64,000 nucleotides of DNA from JAICKM01 sp038228295 (GCA_038228295.1 JBBRPH010000007.1:53886-117885), one strand, 5' to 3'. Shown: positions 32,955 to 41,800, counted from the stretch's first letter. Notes: generated by a model not told the origin, from the letters alone. Translations and numbers: made by a program.

Positions 32955-35440
32955 GTCACTTTCTCCGTGTGCGTGTCAATATGATACGGCACGCTCGTTA
33001 CCACAATGCCGGGGCGGAACAGTAGTGAGCCTTTGAGACGTAACGCCGACTGGTTATGCAAGAGGTTTTCCCAGCGATTCACCGCGACAAACTCGGGGAT
33101 CAGCACGGTCAGGATACGGTCGGGTTGCTGGCGGTGGAGGGCGTCAATATAGGACATGAGCGGGCGTAGCAATGAGCGATACGGCGATTCGACGATCACC
33201 AGCGGCACATCGGGCACCCATTTATGCCATTTATTTTCGAGCTTACTCACCTCTTCTGCTTCCTCGTCGCTCGCCACGTGGACCGCTACCACGTTATCGG
33301 TGATCGAGCGGGCATAAGCCAGCGTGCGGAGCGTCACTTGGTTGACCCCGGCTACCGGCATCACGACCAAGTGTTCGATGCGCTGCAACTTGTCACCTTG
33401 CGGCGTCACCACCCGCGCTTGGCTACCGGTATTGGGCATATTGACACGCGGATTAGATTGCAGCGTCGCGCCCGCCGCCGCCGCCCGGCCCACTTGGAGA
33501 TCCACGTCTTGCAAACTCAGCGCCTGACGCACCTTTTCGTAGTGCTTATTGATCCGCAGCAACATCAGTACAAGTAGGGGTACCAGGACGATCACAATCC
33601 ACGCCCCTTCACGGACGGTGACTCCCCCCACTTGGAACAGATCCTGGCCTTCATTAAACTTGGTCCACGATAGGATCAGCAGCACAGCAAACGTCGTGAA
33701 CGCGCCGACGCCGTTGATCACCATGTTGCGCTGCCAGCCGGGCGTGCGGAGCCGCCGCCACCGGGCCACCATACCACTCTGCGAGAGAGTAAAGGAACTG
33801 AACACCCCGATAGCATAGAGCGGCAGTAGCGCCGTTGTGTCGCCACCAAAGACCCAGATGAGCAAACCGGCCAGCAGCGCCAGAGTGAAGATGCCGAAAC
33901 TAAACGCCAGGCGATCACCCCGGAAGGAGAACTGGTGAGGCAAGAAACGGTCGCGCGCCAGAAAGAACGACAGGCGCGGGAAGTCGGAAAAGGCGGTGTT
34001 TGCCGCCAGCACCAAGATCAGGGCAGTAGACCATTGTAAGATGATCCACAATGGTCCCTGCCCAAACACTGTACGCCCAATCTGCGATACTACGCTCTCG
34101 GTCGTCGAAGGATGAACCGCCACGTTATCCGCTAAGAACGAGATGCCCAGGAACATCAAACTGAGCAATACACCCAGCGTGACCAGCGTGGTTGCCGCGT
34201 TGCGTGACTCCGGTTTCTGGAAGGCAGGCACCCCATCAGAGATCGCCTCGATACCGGTCATCGCGGTACAGCCGCTGCTAAACGCAGTTAGGAGTAGCAG
34301 AATACCAACCGCTTGGGTCCCACCCTGCCCATTGCCCGCTGGAATCATGTTGAGCACACCGCTCACAGTGCCCAGGCGGCCGGTAAAGTGGAGAAACAAG
34401 CCGAAGCCGATCATACCGAAAACAGTGAACAGAAAGACGTAGGTAGGGACCGAGAACACCGTGCCGGCCTCGCGGATGCCGCGTAAGTTAAGCAGCAGGA
34501 TGATCGTGAGGGCTGTCAAGCATAAAGGCACTTTGTAAGGGGTCAGGTTGGGCAGCAGAGAAGTCAGGGCGAATATACCGGCCGATATACTCACGGCCAC
34601 CGTCAGCACATAGTCGGTCAACAGCGACGCGCCGGCGACGAGGCCGGGTAGCGTGCCGAGATTGTCTTTAGCGACGATATAGGAGCCGCCGCCTTTGGGA
34701 TAGGCGTAAATTGTCTGGCGATAGGAGAAAGCCACAATGCCGATCAGAATCGCAATCGCCAGCGAGATATAGATGTTGAACTTGAAGGCGCCGGTCCCGG
34801 CCAGCAGCAAAGAGCCGAGCACTGCCTCCGTCGCATAGGCCACCGACGAGAGCGCATCGGACGACAGCACCGCCAGCGCCTGAATTTTGTTCAGGCGTTC
34901 ATGGCTGGCGGCGGCGGTGCTGAGCGGCGAACCAATAACCAAGCGCTTGATAAAGCCGAAAACGCGGCCTAAGCCTTTAGAATCATCCAGCGTGCGCGGC
35001 AAGGCTTCCAGGTGGCCGGGGCTGAGACGCCGGAAGCCGTCATCGGAGGGACGGCTGCGGCGGATGTATTTGTCACCGGTATGGGTGCCTTGCTGCACCA
35101 GCCGGCCGTTAAGGTCCACGGCCGGCGACGGTCGGCCGCTGTCGGGTGGACGCTGGCTACGCCGTGCGCCGGCGGGGATGGCGGGGAAGATGTCGGCGCT
35201 GAGGTCGGCCTCTTCGTCGCTCGATCCCTCCGGCAAAAACTCCACAACAGCGTCAGCGGCATCCGGCGGCGACTCGACCACACGCCGTTGCGGAGGATCG
35301 GCGGCGGCTAATTCGTCTTCCAGCCCGATAATCTGGTCAAGGGGGGTAAACTCGTACTCCCCACCGCCGTTACTCACCGCAGTGGAAGCATCCGGCGCGG
35401 TCTGAGCCGCCGGACGGCTCGGCTCCTGTTTTCTGTTCAC
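32951..35440 (-). CDS. APC-family amino acid permease with extended N-terminus and C-terminal USP-like domain
   Basis: An 829-aa transporter of the amino acid-polyamine-organocation superfamily. About 160 disordered, charged residues come first. A 12-helix core follows (for example ALSSVAYATEAVLGSLLLAG and YPKGGGSYIVAKDNLGTLPG, a typical APC helix-1/helix-3 pattern). A soluble C-terminal part from about residue 670 (LVVMPVAGVNQVTLRTLAYA...VHVASDEEAEE) resembles a universal-stress-protein domain. Amino acids or K+ are possible substrates. GTG 35440 is chosen because AGAGGGA lies 7 nt before it; the in-frame ATGs further upstream lack a site. The stop overlaps the next gene. Confidence 0.85.
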   Translation of the reverse strand: MNRKQEPSRPAAQTAPDASTAVSNGGGEYEFTPLDQIIGLEDELAAADPPQRRVVESPPDAADAVVEFLPEGSSDEEADLSADIFPAIPAGARRSQRPPDSGRPSPAVDLNGRLVQQGTHTGDKYIRRSRPSDDGFRRLSPGHLEALPRTLDDSKGLGRVFGFIKRLVIGSPLSTAAASHERLNKIQALAVLSSDALSSVAYATEAVLGSLLLAGTGAFKFNIYISLAIAILIGIVAFSYRQTIYAYPKGGGSYIVAKDNLGTLPGLVAGASLLTDYVLTVAVSISAGIFALTSLLPNLTPYKVPLCLTALTIILLLNLRGIREAGTVFSVPTYVFLFTVFGMIGFGLFLHFTGRLGTVSGVLNMIPAGNGQGGTQAVGILLLLTAFSSGCTAMTGIEAISDGVPAFQKPESRNAATTLVTLGVLLSLMFLGISFLADNVAVHPSTTESVVSQIGRTVFGQGPLWIILQWSTALILVLAANTAFSDFPRLSFFLARDRFLPHQFSFRGDRLAFSFGIFTLALLAGLLIWVFGGDTTALLPLYAIGVFSSFTLSQSGMVARWRRLRTPGWQRNMVINGVGAFTTFAVLLILSWTKFNEGQDLFQVGGVTVREGAWIVIVLVPLLVLMLLRINKHYEKVRQALSLQDVDLQVGRAAAAGATLQSNPRVNMPNTGSQARVVTPQGDKLQRIEHLVVMPVAGVNQVTLRTLAYARSITDNVVAVHVASDEEAEEVSKLENKWHKWVPDVPLVIVESPYRSLLRPLMSYIDALHRQQPDRILTVLIPEFVAVNRWENLLHNQSALRLKGSLLFRPGIVVTSVPYHIDTHTEKVT

Positions 35441-35534
35441 TCTTTTCCCTCTTTCCGGTAGGGTAGCTCTGGACGCCATCAATCGTGCGGACTGCGTCAA
35501 ACGCCGGCGAGCAAACAGAATACCGCGCTACATG

Positions 35535-36752
35535 CTATCCGCGTCGGCATCGCTCAACCAGTCGTCCGATCCGTTCTAATGCTTGTTCAATTTGCGGCAG
35601 TGCCGTCGCATACGATGCCCGCACAAAGCCGCGCCCAGACTCACCGAAGGCCGATCCAGGCACCATAGCGACGTGTTCCTCCATCAGCAGGCGCTCGGAA
35701 AACTCCGCATCACTCAGGCCGGTGCTTGCCACGGAGGGGAAGGCATAAAACGCGCCACGCGGTTCAAAGCAGGCCAAGCCCAGGCTGCGGAAGCCGCCGA
35801 CGATGAGTTGCCGCCGGCGGTCATATTCCTGGCGCATCTCTTCTATATACGGTTCGCCGCTCTTTAACGCTTCAATAGCGGCTTCCTGGGCCGTGGTCGG
35901 GGCCGACATGATAATATACTGATGGATTTTTCGCATAGCAGCCAGCAGATCGGCGGGTGCAGCCACGTAGCCGATGCGCCAGCCGGTCATAGCGACCGAC
36001 TTGGAGAAGCCGCCCAAGAGGATCGTGCGATCCCAGGCGCCGGGTAGCGCTGCAAAGCAGGTGTGCGTCACACCATACACCAGGCGATCGTAGATTTCAT
36101 CGGAGATGACCAGTAGATCGTGTTCCGCCGCCCAGCGGGCGATCTCCTCCAGCCGCGCCCGCTCCAGCACGGCCCCGGTCGGGTTGTTCGGATAACCCAG
36201 CAGAACGGCTTTGGTACGCGGCGTGCGGGCGCGCTCCAGATCGGCTACCGTCACCTGGAAGCTGTCCTCTACGCGCGTCGGCACGGTCACCGGGTGTCCA
36301 CCGCCGAAGACGACCGTCGGCCCGTAGGCGACAAAGCACGGCTCCGGCACAATCACTTCGTCGCCGGGGTCGAGAATGGCCATGCAGGCCACCAGCAACG
36401 CCTCGCTGACCCCGACCGTGATCAGCAGTTCGGTGTCGGGATTATATTCGACCCCGTAGAGCCGACCCAGTTGCGCGCCCACACCCTGGCGTAGCGCAAG
36501 GATACCGGAGTTCGAGGTGTAGTGCGTTTCGCCCCGCCGCAGCGACTCGATGCCCGCCTGGACAATGGGCGCGGGTGTAACGAAATCGGGTTCCCCGATG
36601 CCGAGAGAGATCACGTCGGCCATCGTAGCGGCAATATCGAAAAAGCGGCGAATGCCGGACGGCGGCACCGCATTGACGCGCGCCGCGATATAGTCGGCAG
36701 CCGGCCGGGTAGTGCGGCCCGGTGTAGCGGCCGGCAGTTGGGTTGAGACCAT
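35535..36752 (-). CDS. Class I/II PLP aminotransferase (aspartate-aminotransferase-like)
   Basis: A 405-aa fold-type I aminotransferase. Family features include ISLGIGEPDFVTPAPIV, HYTSNSGILALRQGV, GYPNNPTGAV, SDEIYDRLVYG and the PLP lysine in LLGGFSKSVAMTGWRIGY. This pattern fits the Igamma aspartate/alanine/aromatic aminotransferases (PatA/AspC-like); the substrate is not fixed by sequence. ATG 36752 has AGGAGG 7 nt upstream and fits the family start, whereas a longer reading would overlap the upstream HTH gene. It lies 25 bp downstream of that HTH gene, so the two are probably co-transcribed. Confidence 0.9.
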   Translation of the reverse strand: MVSTQLPAATPGRTTRPAADYIAARVNAVPPSGIRRFFDIAATMADVISLGIGEPDFVTPAPIVQAGIESLRRGETHYTSNSGILALRQGVGAQLGRLYGVEYNPDTELLITVGVSEALLVACMAILDPGDEVIVPEPCFVAYGPTVVFGGGHPVTVPTRVEDSFQVTVADLERARTPRTKAVLLGYPNNPTGAVLERARLEEIARWAAEHDLLVISDEIYDRLVYGVTHTCFAALPGAWDRTILLGGFSKSVAMTGWRIGYVAAPADLLAAMRKIHQYIIMSAPTTAQEAAIEALKSGEPYIEEMRQEYDRRRQLIVGGFRSLGLACFEPRGAFYAFPSVASTGLSDAEFSERLLMEEHVAMVPGSAFGESGRGFVRASYATALPQIEQALERIGRLVERCRRG

Positions 36753-36777
36753 CGGAATTCCTCCTCTATACAGCGGC

Positions 36778-37506
36778 TTACAGCACAGCGCGCAACGGCA
36801 CGCGCCATTCGCTGCCCATTTTGCGCCCGGCGATTTTCCCCTGGCCCAGCAAACGGCGCACCTCTTTGGCGTTGTAGCCGAGGATCTTAGCGGCCTGGGA
36901 GACGGTGAGCAGGGGTTTCGATAGGTCAAGCAGATCCCCTTCGCTCAGTTCCTGCAAGACGGCGGAAATGGTGGTGTAGCGTTCGGCAGCGTAGCTGATA
37001 GCAAGAGGGTCGCGGGCATCGAGGGCGATGCTACGCTCCTGCTTAAGGTAAGCATCAAGTTGGCCGCGGGTCATGCGGGCGGGTAGGCGGCTTTTGCTAC
37101 CGAAACTGATGAACGCCCCACTGCCCATTGCCGGTGGAGCAGCGGCATCACGGCGTAGCGGGCGCAGACGCGAGCGGCCCGACTCTCCGCGACGGTCGGG
37201 CGGCTCCAGCGCGGGCAGGGCGGCACCGGCGGGACGCGGGCGCGTCATACCCAGCGCGCGGGCGTGTTCGTCCCACAGGTCGCCGCCGGGGTCGCCGGGC
37301 GCGTGGCTGTGTTCGATCAGCAATTCGGTGCGCGAGACAAAGATCGAATCGCCACCGGCTCCCAGCCGCACCTCGACGATTTGATGCACATGGCGCGGTT
37401 CGAGCGACGAGTCGCCCCCTTCGATAGTCTGCGGCGGCGGCTCGGCATCCTCCTCGGCCGGCAAAGCGAGAAATTCCTCAGTTTCAAATGGATCAGTATT
37501 CGACAT
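36778..37506 (-). CDS. HTH (excisionase/MerR-like) DNA-binding protein with disordered N-terminus
   Basis: A 242-aa protein. The first ~130 residues are acidic then Arg/Pro-rich and probably disordered. The C-terminus (about 200-242: LLTVSQAAKILGYNAKEVRR, then LLGQGKIAGRKMGSEWRVP) is a winged HTH_17/excisionase-type domain. Such domains act in phage excisionases but are also common in chromosomal regulators; no phage genes are near. ATG 37506 is set by a TATAAT box 6 nt upstream, which predicts a leaderless message. It is followed by the aminotransferase and may regulate it (inference). Confidence 0.75.
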   Translation of the reverse strand: MSNTDPFETEEFLALPAEEDAEPPPQTIEGGDSSLEPRHVHQIVEVRLGAGGDSIFVSRTELLIEHSHAPGDPGGDLWDEHARALGMTRPRPAGAALPALEPPDRRGESGRSRLRPLRRDAAAPPAMGSGAFISFGSKSRLPARMTRGQLDAYLKQERSIALDARDPLAISYAAERYTTISAVLQELSEGDLLDLSKPLLTVSQAAKILGYNAKEVRRLLGQGKIAGRKMGSEWRVPLRAVL

Positions 37507-37512
37507 AAGGCT

Positions 37513-37541
37513 ATTATAGCAAGGCGGCGGGAGGCTGACAA
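37513..37541 (-). promoter_or_regulatory. Promoter of the HTH-aminotransferase unit (leaderless)
   Basis: Minus strand: TTGTCA (37541-37536), 17-bp spacer, TATAAT (37518-37513), 6 nt before ATG 37506. Confidence 0.75.
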
Positions 37542-37646
37542 GCGGCGCACGGTTTTGATCCGCGCAGAGCCACGCAGGATTAGCGAGATTGGGCGCAACG
37601 GAGGCACCGATCCTGCACCGATGCACAGGTAAATAAGGGAGGCGGC

Positions 37647-38633
37647 ATGGACCACAGAGATGGCGCGCAGCTAGAGGCCGGAGCGGGCGAAATCGTGGTG
37701 CCGGCGGGCGGGCTGCACTTGGAGTACACACTAGCGAACGGGCAATGCTTCCGCTGGCGGCGCGACCCGGCGGGCAAAAGCGGTGCGCCGGATGCCGAAT
37801 ACTGGCACGGCATCGTCGGCGGGCGTGTGGTTTGGCTGGCGCGCATTCCGGGGACAGACGGAGACACACTCCGCTACCGCCTGGCGCCGGCGGGTGACGC
37901 AGAGGCAGACGCGGCGTGGCTGCGCGCCTACCTGCGACTCGATGTGGACTTGCCCGCCGTCTACCATGACTGGCAAACCCGCGACCCCTATCTCGGCACA
38001 CTGACCGCCAACCTGCGTGGGTTGCGCTTGGTGGATAGCCCGGCAGAGGAATGCCTGCTCTCGTTCACCTGCTCCAAAGCCAACGCCATCCCACGCATCC
38101 AGCGCGCCATCGGCGAACTGAGTCGCACCTGGGGCACACCCATCGCCACGGTCGGCAAGACCATCTATTATCACTTCCCCACTGCTGCCGTGATCGCGGG
38201 GCTGGACCCCGCCACTGTAGCCGCGCAAACCGGCCTCGAATGGCGCGCCGCCGGGCTAATCGAAGTTGCCGCGCAGGTTGCCGCGCAGCCCGCCGACTGG
38301 TTCGCCCAACTGCGCGCCGCCAACTATGCCACAGCGCACGCCGAACTAACCCGTTTGCGTGGGGTCGGCGCAAAGATCGCGGATTGCGTCTGCGCGTTTG
38401 CGCTGGGCAAAGACGCGGCGGTGCCGGTAGATACGCACGTCTTCCAAGTGACGCAGGCGCGCTACCTGCCCGCGCTGCGCGGCAAATCGTTAACCGCCGC
38501 CCGCTACGCCCAGATCGCCACGTTCTGGCGCGACCATTTCGGCCCTTATGCCGGCTGGGCCCAGCAATATCTGTTCTATGACCACCTGCTCGAAGCCCGG
38601 CGCACCGGTCGCTCGCCCGCCGGGCTTGACTAA
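37647..38633 (+). CDS. 8-oxoguanine DNA glycosylase, OGG1-type
   Basis: Base-excision repair enzyme that removes 8-oxoguanine and cuts the strand by beta-elimination. The 328-aa protein has the OGG N-terminal domain (LANGQCFRWRR at 29-39) and FTCSKANAIPRIQRAI (140-155), close to the eukaryotic OGG1 pattern. The helix-hairpin-helix GVGAKIADC holds catalytic Lys243 and PVDTH holds Asp262. This is the OGG1 layout with its N-terminal TBP-like domain, not the short archaeal AGOG or bacterial MutM. AAGGGAGG precedes the ATG. It is divergent from the HTH gene. Confidence 0.9.
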   Translation: MDHRDGAQLEAGAGEIVVPAGGLHLEYTLANGQCFRWRRDPAGKSGAPDAEYWHGIVGGRVVWLARIPGTDGDTLRYRLAPAGDAEADAAWLRAYLRLDVDLPAVYHDWQTRDPYLGTLTANLRGLRLVDSPAEECLLSFTCSKANAIPRIQRAIGELSRTWGTPIATVGKTIYYHFPTAAVIAGLDPATVAAQTGLEWRAAGLIEVAAQVAAQPADWFAQLRAANYATAHAELTRLRGVGAKIADCVCAFALGKDAAVPVDTHVFQVTQARYLPALRGKSLTAARYAQIATFWRDHFGPYAGWAQQYLFYDHLLEARRTGRSPAGLD

Positions 38634-38675
38634 GCGCTGAGTTCTGAGTTGACGACCGCTGACTGAGACGACCAC
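38634..38675. repeat. Degenerate heptamer array before the DUF6941 gene
   Basis: gcgctga, gttctga, gttgacg, accgctg, actgaga, cgaccac, ending just before the ribosome site GGAGG. Confidence 0.6.
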
Positions 38676-38685
38676 GGAGGCACAT

Positions 38686-39171
38686 ATGGCCGAATCCGAT
38701 CCAATCCCCGCAATTGACTTCCTGCTGATCGCAGACCGCGCCGAGGCAATCAACGGCAAACTGTACCTGATGGGCGGTGCTTGGGATAGTATCAGCATCG
38801 CCGACCTCAACGCGCCGATCACCTTCAGTCTGGCGTTGGGCATCTTAATCCCCTGGCAGGCCACGAACGAGCGGCATCGGATGCGCTTGGTCGTGCAATC
38901 GGCGGCCGGCCTGACGCTGGCCGAACTCGACGGCGAATTGGTGGCTGGACGCCCACCCCAACTGGAAGCCGGCACCCAGCAACGGTTGTTGTTCGCAACC
39001 ACCTTCGGGGTGCTGCTGCCCCACCCTGGTGCTTACGCTGTTATCGTCTACCTCAACGAGCGCGAAGCTAAGCGCACCGGCTTCACCGTGCAGGTCAGCC
39101 CCCCCGCCGGCCCGACTGGGCCGGCCCTAGCCGGTCCACTTATGCCGCTTACCGGCCCGCCGGTGGCATGA
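38686..39171 (+). CDS. DUF6941-like hypothetical protein
   Basis: A 161-aa protein beginning MAESDPIPAIDFLLIADRAE and continuing INGKLYLMGGAWDSI. The pattern of an early LLIADRAE then KLYLMGGAWD resembles the DUF6941 family, beta-rich bacterial proteins of unknown function. No signal peptide; the tail after about residue 140 is Pro/Gly-rich. ACGGAGG precedes ATG 38686. It follows the OGG1-type gene by 52 bp, so they may share a transcript. Confidence 0.65.
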   Translation: MAESDPIPAIDFLLIADRAEAINGKLYLMGGAWDSISIADLNAPITFSLALGILIPWQATNERHRMRLVVQSAAGLTLAELDGELVAGRPPQLEAGTQQRLLFATTFGVLLPHPGAYAVIVYLNEREAKRTGFTVQVSPPAGPTGPALAGPLMPLTGPPVA

Positions 39172-39187
39172 AGTTGCTAGGGTAGGG

Positions 39188-39217
39188 TTGATCCCCGTGC
39201 GCTGAACGCCTTATAAT
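39188..39217 (+). promoter_or_regulatory. Promoter of the Uma2-family gene
   Basis: TTGATC (39188-39193), 18-bp spacer, TATAAT (39212-39217). Confidence 0.75.
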
Positions 39218-39265
39218 GGTTTGTCGGCAAGGAGCAGCAACTGTTAGGAGGACGGAGGTACTTCC

Positions 39266-39814
39266 ATGATCGTACAAACCCCCCTAATGACGGCAGAAGA
39301 GTTAGCCCAACTGCCGGATGAAGGTGGACGTTATGAGTTAGTCGCGGGAGTAATGCACAAAATGGCAGCCGCAAGTTATCACCACGCGAAACTCGCCAAT
39401 AGATTCGCGCATAAGCTAACTACCTATGTGGAAGCCCACCAGTTAGGTGAGGTGTCCGGTGAGAGTGGTTGGGTACTAGCGACTAATCCCGATACGGTGC
39501 GGATACCGGATGCTGCTTTTCTTGTGCAGAGGCGAGTAACTGCCGAAGCGGAAGTGGCGGGGTTTCAACGCGGTGCGCCCGATTTGGTACTCGAAGTGAT
39601 CTCTCCCACCGACTCCTATAGCGAAGTAGCCGCGAAGGTAGACGAATGGTTAGCAGGCGGAGCGCGCATGGTTGTTATCATAGACCCCCGTAAGCATATC
39701 ATCCGTGTTCACCGTAGCAAAACCGAAGCCGTGACTCTCCACGCAGCCGATACGCTCGATGGTGGTGACGTGGTGCCCGGCTGGCGGTTGCCGGTGCACG
39801 AAATCTTCGCCTGA
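39266..39814 (+). CDS. Uma2-family (DUF820) PD-(D/E)XK-like protein
   Basis: A 182-aa member of the Uma2/DUF820 family, restriction-endonuclease-fold proteins amplified in cyanobacteria and Chloroflexota whose role is unknown. Typical parts are MTAEELAQLPDEGGRYELVAGV at the start, HHAKLANRF, VRIPDAAFL (family PD), and LVLEVISPTDSYSEVAAKVDEW with the E-x-x-S and K residues. The protein ends VVPGWRLPVHEIFA, as in the family. AGGAGG lies upstream of the ATG. It is a single gene with its own promoter. Confidence 0.9.
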   Translation: MIVQTPLMTAEELAQLPDEGGRYELVAGVMHKMAAASYHHAKLANRFAHKLTTYVEAHQLGEVSGESGWVLATNPDTVRIPDAAFLVQRRVTAEAEVAGFQRGAPDLVLEVISPTDSYSEVAAKVDEWLAGGARMVVIIDPRKHIIRVHRSKTEAVTLHAADTLDGGDVVPGWRLPVHEIFA

Positions 39815-39823
39815 GTAGCTGCC

Positions 39824-39852
39824 TTGCGGCGTAGGTCACAAAATGATATAAT
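39824..39852 (+). promoter_or_regulatory. Promoter of the nusA operon
   Basis: TTGCGG (39824-39829), 17-bp spacer, TATAAT (39847-39852), about 140 bp ahead of nusA. Confidence 0.65.
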
Positions 39853-39877
39853 TAAGCCAGACAAACACCGCCGCCAA

Positions 39878-39904
39878 AAAAGTGGGTGACCCCCACTTTT
39901 CTTA
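39878..39904 (+). terminator. Intrinsic terminator/attenuator in the nusA leader
   Basis: A 9-bp stem (39878-39886 with 39892-39900), loop TGACC, with a T-rich 3' side (ACTTTTCTTATT). It begins 25 nt after the nusA -10 box, so it may act as an attenuator as well as ending the Uma2 transcript. Confidence 0.7.
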
Positions 39905-39992
39905 TTGTAGAGCCGGTACGTAAGGCGCAGACAGGATGCGGCGGGATTAGAGGCTCACGGGCCATAGCTTAAAGACAGGAGGGCGGGATGCC

Positions 39993-41423
39993 ATGAAAGG
40001 CGAGTTTTATGCCGCCATCGCGCAGATCGCCAGTGAACGATCCCTTTCCAAAGATGTGATCATGGAAAGCGTTGAAGCCGCGCTGATTTCAGCCTACAAG
40101 CGGCTGACCGGCAGCGAAGGTGTCGTCAGTGTCCACATTGACGGAGCCGGCCAGGCGCAGGTGTTCGCGCAAAAAGATGTGGTTGAACAAGTAGACGACC
40201 CGCGCACCCAGGTCACGCTGGCCGAAGCGCATCAACTGGACCCGGCGGCGGTGCTGGGCGGCACGGTGCAGGTCGAGTCCACCCCAGCCAACTTTGGCCG
40301 CATCGCCGCGCAAACGGCCAAGCAGGTAGTTATGCAGCGCATCCGCGAAGCCGAGCGCGACCGTAATTTCAGTGAATATATTGATCGCGTCGGCGATATT
40401 GTCAGCGTGATGGTGCAGCGCATTGATCCACGCGGCTTCGAGCCGGCGCGGCCCGATGCGCCCGGCGCGATTGTCGTTGAACTAGGCAAAAGCGAAGCGG
40501 TGTTGCCGCCCAATGAACAGGTTAAGACCGAGAAATATCGATTAGGCCAGCGAATGCGCGTGTTGCTGCTGGATGTGCAGCGCAACCAGCGCGGACCGCA
40601 AGTGATCGTTTCGCGGGCGCACAAAAATATGCTGCGCCGGCTGCTCGAACTTGAGGTGCCGGAGATCCATAACGGCACCGTGGAGATCAAAGCGATTGCC
40701 CGCGAAGCGGGAATGCGCTCCAAAGTAGCCGTATCTGCCCGGCAGGAAGGGCTTGACCCGGTGGGCGCGTGCGTGGGGATGCGGGGCATTCGCATCCAGA
40801 ATATCGTTAATGAATTGTACGGCGAAAAGATTGACATCGTGGCATGGCACCCCGATATGTCAGTGTTTATTGCCAACGCGCTCAGCCCGGCGCAGGTGGT
40901 CAGCGTAGACCTGTTGGACGGCGAAAAGACGGCGCAAGTGATCGTGCCGGAGCGCCAGCTATCGCTGGCTATCGGCAAAGAGGGCCAGAACGCCCGCCTA
41001 GCCGCCAAGCTGACCGGCTGGCGTATCGACATCAAGAGTGCCACTTCGACCGTGCATGAGCCGGAAGAAGATCTGGCCCGCCGCGCCGCCGAAGTCCTGC
41101 GCGCCGAAGCCGGCAGCAATCCGTTCGACAGCCTGGCCGGGTTGATCCTGCCCGATGCCGAAGTGGTGCGGCCGGATGACCGGCGCAAAGTGCGCGCCAA
41201 CAATACTGTGGTCTATCAGAATCGGGTCTTCGGCCCACTGCCGGAGAATCTGGTCGGTGAAACCGTGCGGCTACGCCTCACCGATGCGGGCTTGCAAGTG
41301 CAAACCCCTACGCGCGTAGTCGCCACTTACCCGTGGGACAGCGCGGCAGTTGCCGACGAAGCGCAAGAAGACGAAGACAGCGAACCGGCCGAGTTGGTCG
41401 GTAGCGACATTACTGAGAGTTAG
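39993..41423 (+). CDS. nusA: Transcription termination/antitermination factor NusA
   Basis: RNA polymerase-binding factor that controls pausing, termination and antitermination. The 476-aa protein shows the N-terminal RNAP-binding domain (about 1-125), an S1 domain, and two KH domains ending in GKEGQNARLAAKLTGWRIDI. The tail (about 380-476) is not a standard acidic repeat region. rimP, which precedes nusA in many bacteria, is absent; a Uma2 gene sits there instead. GGAGGG lies 10 nt before the ATG. It heads the nusA-rnpM-infB-rbfA operon and follows a promoter-proximal terminator. Confidence 0.96.
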   Translation: MKGEFYAAIAQIASERSLSKDVIMESVEAALISAYKRLTGSEGVVSVHIDGAGQAQVFAQKDVVEQVDDPRTQVTLAEAHQLDPAAVLGGTVQVESTPANFGRIAAQTAKQVVMQRIREAERDRNFSEYIDRVGDIVSVMVQRIDPRGFEPARPDAPGAIVVELGKSEAVLPPNEQVKTEKYRLGQRMRVLLLDVQRNQRGPQVIVSRAHKNMLRRLLELEVPEIHNGTVEIKAIAREAGMRSKVAVSARQEGLDPVGACVGMRGIRIQNIVNELYGEKIDIVAWHPDMSVFIANALSPAQVVSVDLLDGEKTAQVIVPERQLSLAIGKEGQNARLAAKLTGWRIDIKSATSTVHEPEEDLARRAAEVLRAEAGSNPFDSLAGLILPDAEVVRPDDRRKVRANNTVVYQNRVFGPLPENLVGETVRLRLTDAGLQVQTPTRVVATYPWDSAAVADEAQEDEDSEPAELVGSDITES

Positions 41424-41437
41424 CTTGCGATGAACTC

Positions 41438-41800
41438 ATGAAAGCGAAAGCGCCTACACCCCGGCCCAAGCACGTGCCGCAACGCACTTGCATCGCGTGC
41501 CGAACGGTGAACGCCAAGCGCGGTTTAATACGCATCGTGCGAACGCCCACCGGCGAGGTTGCACTCGACGCAACCGGCAAGCGGTCGGGCCGCGGTGCCT
41601 ATCTCTGCCGCACCCGCAGTTGCTGGAATACAGCCCTGCAAAAGAAACTAATCGAGCACGCGCTCAAAACCGCGATCAGTCCGGAGGACAAGCTTGTCCT
41701 TCAGACCTATATTGAGACCCTGCCCCTGTCGGACAGTGCCCCGCTAGATGCGGTCCTGCCTACCGACACCGGTCCCCCACCGGGACTGGCCCCGCCCTGA
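41438..41800 (+). CDS. rnpM: YlxR/RnpM family RNA-binding protein
   Basis: A 120-aa protein with the family signature RTCIACRTVNAKRGLIRIVR and GKRSGRGAYLCRTRSCW. YlxR (RnpM) proteins bind RNA and modulate RNase P in Firmicutes. The gene always lies between nusA and infB, as here, 14 bp after nusA. The C-terminal 35 residues are a Pro/Thr/Asp-rich tail beyond the family's usual ~90 residues. Confidence 0.92.
   Translation: MKAKAPTPRPKHVPQRTCIACRTVNAKRGLIRIVRTPTGEVALDATGKRSGRGAYLCRTRSCWNTALQKKLIEHALKTAISPEDKLVLQTYIETLPLSDSAPLDAVLPTDTGPPPGLAPP

Noticed and set aside
36778..37506. Excisionase-type HTH taken as a sign of a prophage
   Set aside because: No integrase, att site or phage structural gene is present; the HTH_17 fold is common in chromosomal regulators.
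40232..41203. 323-codon open frame antisense to nusA
   Set aside because: GC-rich shadow frame; no start signal, and the plus-strand nusA is certain.
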